From contig JANJSW010000048.1 in NCBI GenBank assembly GCA_024711415.1, positions 1 to 13,875 of the forward strand: a DNA stretch of 13,875 bases, given 5' to 3'. The stretch comes from Thermomonas sp. (GTDB taxonomy: Bacteria > Pseudomonadota > Gammaproteobacteria > Xanthomonadales > Xanthomonadaceae). A model generated the notes under the pieces. That model was not told the DNA's origin. It saw nothing but the letters and a program-made list of their open reading frames with translations, and made no database searches. Position numbers and translations under genes: made by a program. Positions 6,700 through 13,598 of the stretch are shown one piece after another; position 1 is the stretch's first letter; every line of letters starts with the position of its first letter.

Positions 6700-8178
6700 C
6701 TAGCTGTCTTCCGCGGTGGCCTCGCTGCCGCGACCGATCCCGTACTTGCGCAGCTTCTCCAGCAGGGTGGTGCGACGCAGGCCCAGCAGCGGGGCCGCGT
6801 GGGCGACCACGCCGCCGCTCTGCTGCAGGGCCTGGCGGATCAGTTCGTTCTCGATTTCCGCGATGTGCTGGCGCAGGTCCAGGCCACCGGCCGGCAGCGA
6901 TACCAGCGGCGACAGGGTGGCCGGATCCGGCGGCGGGGGCAGTACGGGGGCCGGAGCGGCGGGCTGCAGCGGCGGCAGCAGTTCCTCGCGCGGCGGCGGC
7001 GCGTCTCGCAGCAGTTCCTCCGGCAGGGCGGCGCGGTAGCGGGCCGGCAGGTCGCCGATGCCCACCCGGCCTTCCGGATGCAGCACCGCCAGCCGCTCCA
7101 GCAGGTTGCTGAGCTCGCGGACGTTGCCGGGCCAGTCGTAGTGCTGCAGCGCCGCGATGGCCTCGTCGGTGAGGGTGACCCGGCCGCGCCCGGCCTCGGC
7201 CAGCTGGCGGGTGATGGCCGTCACCAGGTCGGGCAGGTCGTCGCCGCGTTCGCGCAGGGCGGGCATTTCGATGGGGAAGACGTTGAGCCGGTAGAACAGG
7301 TCCTCGCGGAACCTGCCGTCGGCGATATGGGCCTCGAGGTTGCGGTGGGTGGCCGCCAGCACGCGCACGTTGCAGGTGATCGGCGGCCCGCCGCCGACCC
7401 GCTCGAACACGCGCTCCTGCAGCACCCGCAGCAGCTTGACCTGCATCGCCATCGGCATGTCGCCGATCTCGTCCAGCAGCAGGGTGCCGCCCTCGGCCAT
7501 CTCGAAGCGGCCCTTGCGCTGGGTCAGCGCGCCGGTGAACGCGCCCTTTTCGTGGCCGAACAGCTCGCTTTCCAGCAGGTCGGGCGGGATCGCGCCGCAG
7601 TTGATGGCGACGAACGGCTTGTCCTTCCGCGACGAGCGGCCGTGAATGGCGCGCGCGGCCACTTCCTTGCCGGTGCCGGATTCGCCCAAGATCAGCACGG
7701 TGGTGTCGAAGCGGGCCACCTGGTCGATCAGGCGGTTCAAGCGCAGCACTGCGGAACTGCGGCCGGTGGGGCCGATCTGCGGAATCTCGCGGCGCTCGTC
7801 GTCGTCCATGCGCTTGATGCTGGCCCGGCGCAGCACGTCCTGCAGCTGGTTGCGGCGGATCGGATAGTCCAGCGTCCAGACCATTTCGGGGTGCAGGTGC
7901 CGGCGCCAGCCGCTGGCATCGGCCGGGCCGGGCAAGGCGATCACCGGCGGGTGCATGGGCTGCGCCGCCAACCAGGCGATGAACGCGTCCCAGGCGGCGG
8001 CATCGCCCACGTCGCCGGCAATGACCGCCACCCAGTCGGTGGCGCGCGCCTTGCCCAGGTCGATGTCCGCGGCATCCACCACGATGCGCGGGGTGAAATC
8101 CATGAAGTCCAGCAGCGTTGCCAGCCGCTCGGTACGGGCGTCGTCGCCATCGACCACCAGGATGCGCGATTCACTCAT
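6700..8178 (-). CDS. fleQ: Sigma-54-dependent flagellar master regulator FleQ
   Basis: 492 residues. FleQ is a bacterial enhancer-binding protein that remodels RpoN holoenzyme at flagellar promoters. The N-terminal receiver-like FleQ domain (about 4-115) has acidic residues near 10-13, but the usual phospho-acceptor position holds Ile/Ala (VAVIAGD, 50-56), so it is probably not phosphorylated. The AAA+ domain shows Walker A GESGTGKE at 165-172, the sigma-54 contact loop GAFTGA at 212-217, Walker B GGTLLLDE at 230-237, the FREDLFYRL arginine-finger region at 290-298 and GNVREL at 351-356. A Pro-rich linker (384-430) leads to a Fis-type helix-turn-helix at about 445-482. A longer in-frame ORF opens at 8478; 8178 is chosen because it overlaps the vemR stop as ATGA and gives a complete domain. 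The residues matching known c-di-GMP contacts look altered. Confidence 0.95.
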   Translation of the reverse strand: MSESRILVVDGDDARTERLATLLDFMDFTPRIVVDAADIDLGKARATDWVAVIAGDVGDAAAWDAFIAWLAAQPMHPPVIALPGPADASGWRRHLHPEMVWTLDYPIRRNQLQDVLRRASIKRMDDDERREIPQIGPTGRSSAVLRLNRLIDQVARFDTTVLILGESGTGKEVAARAIHGRSSRKDKPFVAINCGAIPPDLLESELFGHEKGAFTGALTQRKGRFEMAEGGTLLLDEIGDMPMAMQVKLLRVLQERVFERVGGGPPITCNVRVLAATHRNLEAHIADGRFREDLFYRLNVFPIEMPALRERGDDLPDLVTAITRQLAEAGRGRVTLTDEAIAALQHYDWPGNVRELSNLLERLAVLHPEGRVGIGDLPARYRAALPEELLRDAPPPREELLPPLQPAAPAPVLPPPPDPATLSPLVSLPAGGLDLRQHIAEIENELIRQALQQSGGVVAHAAPLLGLRRTTLLEKLRKYGIGRGSEATAEDS

Positions 8179-8561
8179 GCGCCAGCCTCGCCCCCGGCCA
8201 GGCCTTCCAGCAACGGCAGCACTTCCTGCATGTAGTTGAGCTTGCTGACGAAGGCATCGCTGCCGGCGCGCTGGGCGTGCTCGCGGTGCTCGCTGTCGTC
8301 GAAATGACTGACGATGGCGACGAACGGCGGCGAGTCCTGCGCCTTGATCAGGCGCGTGGCCTGCAGCCCGCCCATTTCCGGCATGGCCAGGTCCATCAGC
8401 ACCACGTCCGGGCGCAGCGACTCGGAGCGGGCCACCGCCTCGATGCCGTTGGCCGCGGTGCCGGCGATATCGATCCACGCATGCTTGCGCATGTGCCGGA
8501 TCACCGCATTGATGAAGCCCTCGTGGTCGTCCACGAGCAGCACCCTGATGGTTTTCAGCAT
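8175..8561 (-). CDS. vemR: Single-domain CheY-like response regulator, VemR type
   Basis: 128 residues forming one receiver domain with no output domain. Phosphorylation-site residues are all present: Asp11 and Asp12 (acidic pair, VLLVDDHEG), Asp57 (acceptor, [13 protein letters not shown]), Ser85 (switch residue) and Lys107. In Xanthomonas campestris the VemR regulator is encoded between rpoN2 and fleQ and affects motility, exopolysaccharide and virulence, probably by acting on FleQ; the order here is the same. The start at 8561 has a strong ribosome binding site (AAGGGGA, five bases before). The frame continues upstream to 8657, but that extension overlaps rpoN and does not look like protein. 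Nineteen bases separate it from rpoN, and its stop overlaps the fleQ start. Confidence 0.88.
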   Translation of the reverse strand: MLKTIRVLLVDDHEGFINAVIRHMRKHAWIDIAGTAANGIEAVARSESLRPDVVLMDLAMPEMGGLQATRLIKAQDSPPFVAIVSHFDDSEHREHAQRAGSDAFVSKLNYMQEVLPLLEGLAGGEAGA

Positions 8562-8580
8562 CTTCTTCCCCTTGAGAAGA

Positions 8581-9984
8581 TCAGCCCAGCCGCGCCATCG
8601 GCGCCGGGCTCCGCTCGCGGCGGCGCATGCGCGCCGGTGCGATGCACAGTTGTTCACGATACTTGGCCACGGTGCGCCGCGCCACGCGGATCCCTTGCCG
8701 GGCCAGCATCGCGGCGATCACTTCATCGGCCAGCGGCGCGTGCGCCGGCTCGTCCTCGATCAACCGGCGCACCATCGCCTTGATCGCCGCGCCGGACACC
8801 TCCGCGCCCTCCAGCCGCACCGCGAACAGGCGCTTGAGTTCCAGCGTGCCGCGCGGGGTCTGGATGTATTTGCCGGTGGTGATGCGCGAGATCGTGGATT
8901 CGTGCACCCCGATTTCCTCGGCCACCTCCTTCAGCGTGAGCGGCGCGATGGCCTCCTCGCCCTGTTCGAGGAAGGCCTGCTGGCGCGCAACCAGCACGCG
9001 CGCGGTCTTGAGCAGGGTTTCGTTGCGGATGCCCAGGCTGCGCAGCAGCCAGCGGGCCTCGTCCAGCAGCCCGCGCATGCCGGCGTGGCCGGACGCCTGT
9101 TCGGCATGCGCGCACAGGCGCAGGCGCGGGGCACTGCGGGTGTTCAGGCGTACCTGCCAGCCGCCGCCGGCGCGCCAGGCGATCACGTCCGGGACGATGA
9201 AGGCGGGCTCCGGCTCCGGCGGCTGCTCCACCGGGTGCGGTTGCAGCGACAGCACCAGCGCCACCGCTGTCGCCACCTCGGCGGACGATGCGCCCAGCTG
9301 CTTGGCCAGGGCGGGAAGATCATGGCGGGCCAGCGTCTCCAGCTGCTCGCCGACGATGCGCAGCGCCAGCGACCGCGCATCGCTGGCGGGCAGGGCGCGC
9401 AGCTGGGCCAGCAGGCATTCGCGCGGGTCGGCCGCGGCCATGCCCGGCCAGTCGCCGTCCAGCAACAGGCGCTGGCGCGCGTCCAGCAGCGCGCCGGCAC
9501 TGGCATCGGGCAGCTCGTCCGCGAGTTGCACCGCGCCCTGGCGGGCCAGTTCGGCCGGATCGCCTTCCAGATAGCCGCGGTCGTCGCAGTGGTCCAGCCA
9601 CCACGCGGCGATCGCCAGGTCGCGGGCGCTGCAGCGCAACTGCAGCTGTTGCAACAGGCGCTGGCGGGGGTCGCTGGATTCGCCTGCGGCGATGCGGGCA
9701 GTGGCATCGTCGTCCGAGTCGCCGGCATGGCTGCCGCCGGACAGGAACATCGGTTCCGGCAGCTCGTCCCAGGCGGCGGCTTCCAGCGCGGCGTCATCGC
9801 CATCACCGGCGGAAACGGGCTCTTCCTCGTCCGCCTCCTGTTCCAACAGGGGGTTGCGTTCCAGGACCTGCTGGAGTTCCTGCTCCAGTTGCAGCGAGGT
9901 GACCTGCAACAGGCGGATCGACTGCAGCAGCTGCGGGGTCAGCGTCATCGACTGCCCCATCTTGGCCTGCAAGCTAGCCTTCAT
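8581..9984 (-). CDS. rpoN: RNA polymerase sigma-54 factor (RpoN2, flagellar paralogue)
   Basis: 467 residues. Region I, which receives the activator signal, is at 1-45 (QSMTLTPQLLQSIRLLQ, LERNPLLEQE). An acidic region II follows (about 50-100), then the core-binding domain (about 105-250). The DNA-binding part has a helix-turn-helix in LTLKEVAEEIGVHESTISRI (349-368) and the RpoN box ARRTVAKYRE at 435-444, which reads the -24 GG. A Shine-Dalgarno sequence (GGGGAG) lies four bases before the ATG. In Xanthomonads rpoN2 lies in the flagellar cluster, with a second, unlinked rpoN elsewhere in the genome; that this is rpoN2 rather than the only copy is inferred from context. It heads the rpoN2-vemR-fleQ operon. 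Confidence 0.95.
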   Translation of the reverse strand: MKASLQAKMGQSMTLTPQLLQSIRLLQVTSLQLEQELQQVLERNPLLEQEADEEEPVSAGDGDDAALEAAAWDELPEPMFLSGGSHAGDSDDDATARIAAGESSDPRQRLLQQLQLRCSARDLAIAAWWLDHCDDRGYLEGDPAELARQGAVQLADELPDASAGALLDARQRLLLDGDWPGMAAADPRECLLAQLRALPASDARSLALRIVGEQLETLARHDLPALAKQLGASSAEVATAVALVLSLQPHPVEQPPEPEPAFIVPDVIAWRAGGGWQVRLNTRSAPRLRLCAHAEQASGHAGMRGLLDEARWLLRSLGIRNETLLKTARVLVARQQAFLEQGEEAIAPLTLKEVAEEIGVHESTISRITTGKYIQTPRGTLELKRLFAVRLEGAEVSGAAIKAMVRRLIEDEPAHAPLADEVIAAMLARQGIRVARRTVAKYREQLCIAPARMRRRERSPAPMARLG

Positions 9985-10052
9985 CCCGGCTCCCCGTGGT
10001 CCTGCCTGAACTGCCCATCTGCTGTGGTTAAGTCGCCCCTACCGCGAAACCG

Positions 10053-10076
10053 CGCATGCGTCTTGCATGCAGTGTA
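10053..10076 (-). promoter_or_regulatory. Palindrome pair and possible -10 element upstream of rpoN2
   Basis: Two eight-base palindromes, CGCATGCG (10053-10060) and TGCATGCA (10064-10071), have centres 11 bp apart, about one helical turn. They directly adjoin TACACT (10076-10071 on the minus strand), a plausible sigma-70 -10 element for rpoN2. No good -35 hexamer is seen at the right distance. The arrangement would suit a dimeric repressor overlapping the promoter; both the promoter and the operator are inferred. Confidence 0.35.
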
Positions 10077-10182
10077 GGCGAATCCATGGAAATAGGCGCG
10101 ACCGGAGTCGGAAAATCGACACGCCGACAGACGCGCTCGAAACGCGGACCTGGTCGCGCGTTCGGCAGGGTGGAAGCCAGGA

Positions 10183-10746
10183 TTACTGGTCGCGCTGGGC
10201 GCGAAGCTCGGCGATGGCCCGGCGGTGCTGGCGGAACAGGTGACGTTCCAGCGCCGCGCGGGTGGCGTCGGGCAGGGGATCGAATTGCAGCCACTGGCTG
10301 GGCGTGCCGTCGTCGCCGGGTGCGCAGGCGATAACGACCGCCGGCAGCACCAGCGGCTCCGGCAACCACGGGGTGGCCTGCATGCGGAACAGGCCGGTGC
10401 TGCCGACCACGCAGGCATTGCCAGCCGGCATCCGCACGCCCTTTGCGGACCAGCGCAGAAGCACCCGCGGATCGGCGTTGGCCTGCGCATTCAGGTTGCC
10501 GACCAAGGTCAGCAGCAGATCGAGTTTTGCCTCGATGCGCCGCAGCGCCAGCCCCTGCGCGCCTTCTTCTTCCTCGTTGCGGCTGTCTTCGATGATGGCG
10601 ATCGCGGACAGGTGGATCTCGGCACGGGAGCAAAGGGTTTCCAGCCACGCCGGATCCAGCGCTTGCGGCACGAACGCCGCCCGCTGCAGGTCTTCACAGG
10701 CCAGCGCGTCGCCGAACAGGGCCGCGTCGGCGTGCTCGCGGTTCAT
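10183..10746 (-). CDS. Atypical PilZ-domain protein (XC6012-like), flagellar cluster
   Basis: 187 residues. An N-terminal part (about 1-60) and a heptad-patterned helix (LALRRIEAKLDLLLTLVGNL, 66-85) precede a beta-rich segment (about 93-158: RVLLRWSAKGVRMP, CVVGSTGLFRMQ, WLQFDPLP). A basic C-terminal helix (160-187) ends the protein. I recognise this layout as the non-canonical PilZ family of Xanthomonads, whose crystallised member (XC6012) is a tetramer held by heptad helices. The RxxxR and D/NxSxxG signatures needed to bind c-di-GMP are absent, so it is unlikely to bind that ligand directly. The start at 10746 overlaps the stop of the fliT-like gene as ATGA. The PilZ call is moderate: it rests on pattern and gene context, not alignment. 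Confidence 0.7.
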   Translation of the reverse strand: MNREHADAALFGDALACEDLQRAAFVPQALDPAWLETLCSRAEIHLSAIAIIEDSRNEEEEGAQGLALRRIEAKLDLLLTLVGNLNAQANADPRVLLRWSAKGVRMPAGNACVVGSTGLFRMQATPWLPEPLVLPAVVIACAPGDDGTPSQWLQFDPLPDATRAALERHLFRQHRRAIAELRAQRDQ

Positions 10747-11054
10747 CCCATCGCCTGCAGGTAGGCATTGGCGCCGCGCTGGTGGCGCTGCAGCTGCTGC
10801 AGCTGCTCGGCGACGAAATCGCGCCGCTGGCCCAACTCCTCCAGCATCGCCTGCTGCGCGCCCATGAGATTCATCCACGCCTGCATCTGGCGCGGGTCCA
10901 GCAGCGCGGCGTCCACCGCCCCCAGCGCCTGTCGCACCGCGCGGTCATGGGCATCCACCAGCGCCGCGGCGGCGTCCAGATCGGCCCGGCCCAGCGCTTC
11001 GCGCAGGGCATCGACCGGCAGGGCGGGCGGGGCGTCGGTGGTGTAGTCGGTCAC
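10743..11054 (-). CDS. fliT: Small helical protein after fliS, probable FliT-type chaperone
   Basis: 103 residues, starting at a GTG (11054-11052) whose last bases overlap the fliS stop (GTGA). An ATG-initiated ORF in this frame starts at 11312 but would lie almost wholly within fliS. The protein is all-helical and rich in Ala, Gln and Leu, e.g. LREALGRADLDAAAALVDAH (17-36) and FVAEQLQQLQRHQRGANAYLQAM (80-102). FliT is a chaperone for the cap protein FliD in enteric bacteria and is usually encoded just after fliS, so position and size suggest a FliT-like role. Sequence similarity is too weak to see by eye; a structural role is equally possible. It would be missed by a finder that insists on ATG starts. 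Confidence 0.6.
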   Translation of the reverse strand: MTDYTTDAPPALPVDALREALGRADLDAAAALVDAHDRAVRQALGAVDAALLDPRQMQAWMNLMGAQQAMLEELGQRRDFVAEQLQQLQRHQRGANAYLQAMG

Positions 11055-11443
11055 CGCGCGCGGTCCGGGTCGATCTGCTGCCAGGCGGCTTCGATGTCGG
11101 CGATCAGGCCGTCGACTTCCTGCACCACCGCGACATCGTTGTTCAGGTTGGCCTCGGTCAGCCGGCGCTGCGAGTAGTCGTACAGCGCGGCCAGTCCGTC
11201 GGCGATCTCGCCGCCGGCGGCGTGATCCAGCGAGCCATCCAGCTCGCTGATGATCAGGCTGGCCTCGCTGATGGCCTGGCCCTTGCGCGGCAGGTCGCCG
11301 ATTTCGATGCACGCATTGGCCAGCCGCAAGCGCTCGCGGATGCCGGCCAGCATCAGGCTTACCAGCCGATGGGGGTTGGCATCCAGCACGGCGCTGCTGA
11401 CGGCGGTCTGGCGATAATGCTGGGCAGAGGTTCGAGCGTTCAT
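11051..11443 (-). CDS. fliS: Flagellin export chaperone FliS
   Basis: 130 residues, the usual length. FliS binds the disordered C-terminus of flagellin in the cytoplasm, stops premature polymerisation and delivers it to the export gate. The family pattern is clear: a Tyr near the N-terminus (Tyr10, SAQHYRQTAVSSA), NPHRLVSLMLAGIRERL (23-39), a central KGQAISEASLIISELDGSLD (54-73), and LYDYSQRRLTEANLNNDVAVVQEV (87-110). It starts 8 bp after the fliD stop, with no visible Shine-Dalgarno sequence, and its stop overlaps the next gene. Confidence 0.95.
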   Translation of the reverse strand: MNARTSAQHYRQTAVSSAVLDANPHRLVSLMLAGIRERLRLANACIEIGDLPRKGQAISEASLIISELDGSLDHAAGGEIADGLAALYDYSQRRLTEANLNNDVAVVQEVDGLIADIEAAWQQIDPDRAR

Positions 11444-11451
11444 GGTAGTGG

Positions 11452-12792
11452 TCAGCGGCCGTTGAGGGCGCCCAGTTGCTGGGCGATATAGCTGGAGGTG
11501 CTCTGCATCTGCGCCATCATCGCGTCCAGCGCGGTGAACTGACGGCGATACGAGGCCTCCAGGCGTTCCATGCGGGCGTCGAGGTCGGCGCGCTGCTGGC
11601 CCACCGTCTTCATGCGGGTATCGAGACTCTTGCTGCGATCGGCCAGCAGCCCTTGCGCGCCGACGTAGTTGTGCAGCATGTCGCGGACGTTCTTGCCCAG
11701 GTCGGCATCTTCTCCGAGCAGGCTCTTCACCGCACTTGGGTTGGCGGCTATCGCCGCGTCGAACTTGCTGCCGTCCAGGCTGAGCGAACCGTCGACCGCG
11801 GTCTTCAGGCCCAGCGCATTGAGTTCGGCGTAGTTGTTGCCGATCGCGTTGCGCAGCGAAGCGGTGATCGCACGCGGCGCGGAGTCGCCGCTCAGCGGCC
11901 CCGCCAGCTTGCCTTCGCCACCGGCGGCGCTTTGCGTGCGCAGTGCGCCCAGCGCGGTGTTGTAGGCACTGATGAAGCCGAGCATGGAGGCTTTCAGCGT
12001 GCTGGCGTCGGATTCCACGTCCAGCGAGAAGGCCTCGCCCGGCTTGGCCTTGGTCAGGGTCAGGGTGATGCCGTCCACGAGATCCGTCAGCGTATTCGTC
12101 GACGACGTACGGGTGATGCCGTCCACGTGCACCACGGCATCCTGCGCGGCGGTGACCTCCGTCATCGTGCCGCCAGTGGTGGCCAGCACCGACAGTCCGC
12201 CATCGCCACCGCTGGCGCTGACCGTCAGTGCGCCTGCCGCACCCGTCTTGCCCGAACTCAGCACCAGCACCTGGCCGGAATCGCCGTTGACCAGGGTGGC
12301 GGTCACGCCCTTGCCGGCGGCCTGGCTGTTGATGGCGTCGCGGATGTCGGCCAGCGTGCCTTTGCCGGCGTCGATGGTGACATCGAAGGCGTCGCCGCTG
12401 CCTACCTGCAGGGTCAGGGTGCCGTTGCCCACATGGGTGTCGGTGGCCACGGCCGCCGACTGCAGCTTGTGCGCAGTGGCCAGCTTTTCCACGATGACCG
12501 AATAGCTGCCCAGCGCCGCGGAGGTGCCAGCACTTGCGGTGAAGCCCGCATCCGTGGCAACAGTGGCCTTGCGGCCGGGCAGGCCGCCGGCGCCGTCCAG
12601 CTTCTTCAGCGAGCTTTCAATGCCGGCCAACGCGGCCTTGATCGCGCCGAAGGCGGAAATCTGTGCCTTGGTGGACGATTCGATGGCGTTCAGCCGGTTG
12701 TCCGCAGGCGCACGTTCGGCAGCGACCAGCTGGCCAACCAGCTCGCTGACGTTCAGGCCCGAGCCAATGCCCGCGCTGGTGATGGTGGCCAT
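11452..12792 (-). CDS. fliD: Flagellar filament cap protein FliD (hook-associated protein 2)
   Basis: 446 residues. FliD forms the oligomeric cap at the filament tip that guides flagellin folding. The N-terminus MATITSAGIGSGLNVSELVGQLVAAE (1-26) is the classic D0 start. The variable middle (about 75-260) is rich in Thr, Ser, Gly and Ala beta-structure. The conserved C-terminal part has LGFISAYNTALGAL (271-284), a helical coiled-coil stretch at about 385-435 (LDTRMKTVGQQRADLDARME) and the D0 end SYIAQQLGALNG. The start at 12792 has a strong ribosome binding site (GAGGAGG, four bases before). The frame is open upstream to 12912, but that would pass through the sigma-54 promoter at 12888-12873. 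First gene of the fliD-fliS-fliT-pilZ unit. Confidence 0.96.
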   Translation of the reverse strand: MATITSAGIGSGLNVSELVGQLVAAERAPADNRLNAIESSTKAQISAFGAIKAALAGIESSLKKLDGAGGLPGRKATVATDAGFTASAGTSAALGSYSVIVEKLATAHKLQSAAVATDTHVGNGTLTLQVGSGDAFDVTIDAGKGTLADIRDAINSQAAGKGVTATLVNGDSGQVLVLSSGKTGAAGALTVSASGGDGGLSVLATTGGTMTEVTAAQDAVVHVDGITRTSSTNTLTDLVDGITLTLTKAKPGEAFSLDVESDASTLKASMLGFISAYNTALGALRTQSAAGGEGKLAGPLSGDSAPRAITASLRNAIGNNYAELNALGLKTAVDGSLSLDGSKFDAAIAANPSAVKSLLGEDADLGKNVRDMLHNYVGAQGLLADRSKSLDTRMKTVGQQRADLDARMERLEASYRRQFTALDAMMAQMQSTSSYIAQQLGALNGR

Positions 12793-12806
12793 CTTGCCTC
12801 CTCGTG

Positions 12807-12824
12807 GCGCACGATCGCGTGCGC
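12807..12824 (-). promoter_or_regulatory. 5'UTR hairpin beside the fliD ribosome binding site
   Basis: GCGCACG and CGTGCGC are perfect seven-base arms around the loop CGAT. The hairpin ends four bases before the GAGGAGG ribosome binding site of fliD. All pairs but two are G-C, so it should be stable and could influence ribosome access or mRNA decay. A role in translation control is inference. Confidence 0.45.
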
Positions 12825-12845
12825 AGCAGCTTGCATGGAATTTAA

Positions 12846-12860
12846 CGGCGGGCCCCGCCG
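12846..12860. repeat. Inverted repeat just after the predicted fliD transcription start
   Basis: CGGCGGG and CCCGCCG are perfect seven-base arms around a single central base. The repeat begins about two bases after the predicted +1 (near 12862). As DNA it is almost a perfect palindrome and could be an operator; as RNA it would fold only by opening the central pairs. Confidence 0.4.
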
Positions 12861-12872
12861 AAGCTTGAGCCA

Positions 12873-12888
12873 TGCAAACCATAAGCCA
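12873..12888 (-). promoter_or_regulatory. Sigma-54 (-24/-12) promoter of fliD
   Basis: Read on the minus strand the site is TGGCTTATGGTTTGCA. It has TGGC of the -24 block and a complete TTGCA -12 block with the exact GG-to-GC spacing. The predicted start near 12862 gives a leader of about 70 bases before fliD. It resembles the fliE promoter, both containing GG-TTTGCA, which supports a shared RpoN2/FleQ control. Confidence 0.78.
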
Positions 12889-12990
12889 TTTGGCGGTGGC
12901 GCCGGCATGCAAGGCTGCGAGGGAAGGGCTCCAGGCCGGACCTGAATTTTCCGCTTGCTGCGGACACCGCTGTCCCGGGGGCGGGCCCGG

Positions 12991-13012
12991 CCTTCAAAAA
13001 GTCCTGCAAAAA
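12991..13012. repeat. Tandem 10-bp direct repeat upstream of the fliD promoter
   Basis: CCTTCAAAAA (12991-13000) and CCTGCAAAAA (13003-13012) match at nine of ten bases with a 12-bp period. They are centred about 140 bases upstream of the predicted fliD start, a normal distance for an enhancer site. The A-tracts stand out in this GC-rich DNA. Candidate activator site or bent-DNA element; inference. Confidence 0.4.
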
Positions 13013-13054
13013 TGGAGGTTAACGCCAATTCATTCGCGTGGACCACCGGCTGTC

Positions 13055-13063
13055 GGGGGGGGG
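13055..13063. repeat. Homopolymer run of nine G
   Basis: Nine consecutive G on the plus strand, 40 bases after the flaG stop codon in transcript direction. It lies in non-coding DNA, so slippage would not shift a reading frame. It may be a harmless tract, a hypervariable site, or a place where base calling is uncertain. Confidence 0.9.
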
Positions 13064-13103
13064 CGATGCGCCGGGATCGGATCGCTCCGTACCGGCGGCG
13101 CGG

Positions 13104-13499
13104 TCAGGCTTCCTGATCGAACAAACCGCGGCCGGTGGCGGCCAAGCGCCGTGCGACCGTCAGCGCGGCCTCATCCGGGATCTGCAAGATGGTTTCGCCG
13201 GTGTCGGAATCCACCACCGACACCACGACGCGGTTCGCGTCCTCGTCCACCCGGAAACGCAGATTGGTCTGCACGCGCGATTCCGCCAACGTCTGCTCGA
13301 TCTGCTTCTGCAGTTCACTGGCGGTGGGCTTGCTGCGTACCTGCTCGGCAGCGGCCTGTTCGGCCTGGGCCAGGCTGGCCTGTCGTGCGGCATCGGGGGA
13401 GGGCGCGCCGGCAAGCGGACGCGGCAAAGCCCCGGCGCCAGGCGTCGAGGCGGGAACGGCTCCGTTAGGCGGAGCGTTGATGGGCGCGATGCTGGACAT
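13104..13499 (-). CDS. flaG: FlaG family flagellar protein
   Basis: 131 residues. The N-terminal half (1-55) is low-complexity Ala/Pro/Gly/Gln. The C-terminal half is the conserved FlaG domain: ASELQKQIEQTLAESRVQTNLRF (60-82), then RVDEDANRVVVSVVDSDTGETILQIP, and a closing helix EAALTVARRLAATG. FlaG proteins affect filament length in several bacteria; the mechanism is not settled. The gene lies between flagellin and fliD, its usual place. The start is fixed on its upstream side by an in-frame TGA nine bases before the ATG. No good Shine-Dalgarno sequence is near; an AGGAG lies too far upstream (about 25 bases). It probably has its own promoter, since the fliC hairpin lies between. Confidence 0.92.
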   Translation of the reverse strand: MSSIAPINAPPNGAVPASTPGAGALPRPLAGAPSPDAARQASLAQAEQAAAEQVRSKPTASELQKQIEQTLAESRVQTNLRFRVDEDANRVVVSVVDSDTGETILQIPDEAALTVARRLAATGRGLFDQEA

Positions 13500-13598
13500 G
13501 ACGGCTCATCGAAGGGGTTGGGACAACTCTCCTGCAGTTCGGCCGGGGCCTGTCCTGCTGCAAATTGCGTGATGCTGGAACCGTGTTGCCGACACTTG

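Larger units (their letters stand above)
12793..13103. other. Non-coding region between flaG and fliD
   Basis: This 311-bp gap holds no supportable gene. From the fliD side it contains the ribosome binding site, the 12807-12824 hairpin, the 12846-12860 palindrome, the sigma-54 promoter, a tandem CCTKCAAAAA repeat (12991-13012) and a run of nine G (13055-13063). No clear terminator with a U-tract is seen after flaG. Short open frames here (for example on the plus strand from 13012) have no ribosome binding site and look like chance. Confidence 0.7.

Noticed and set aside
6529..8235. 568-codon ORF on the plus strand
   Set aside because: It is antisense to fleQ along almost its whole length, is rich in Gln, Arg, Gly and Ala, and resembles no protein family. 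It is a frame shadow.
13012..13116. Small plus-strand ORF of about 34 codons spanning the nine-G run
   Set aside because: It has no ribosome binding site, an Arg/Gly-rich product, and overlaps the 3' end of flaG. A phase-variable peptide would be attractive, but nothing supports it.
13559..13574. Possible sigma-54 promoter for flaG (CATCACGCAATTTGCA)
   Set aside because: The -12 block is perfect and the spacing fits, but the nearly invariant GG at -24 is replaced by AT. Too weak to call without transcript data.
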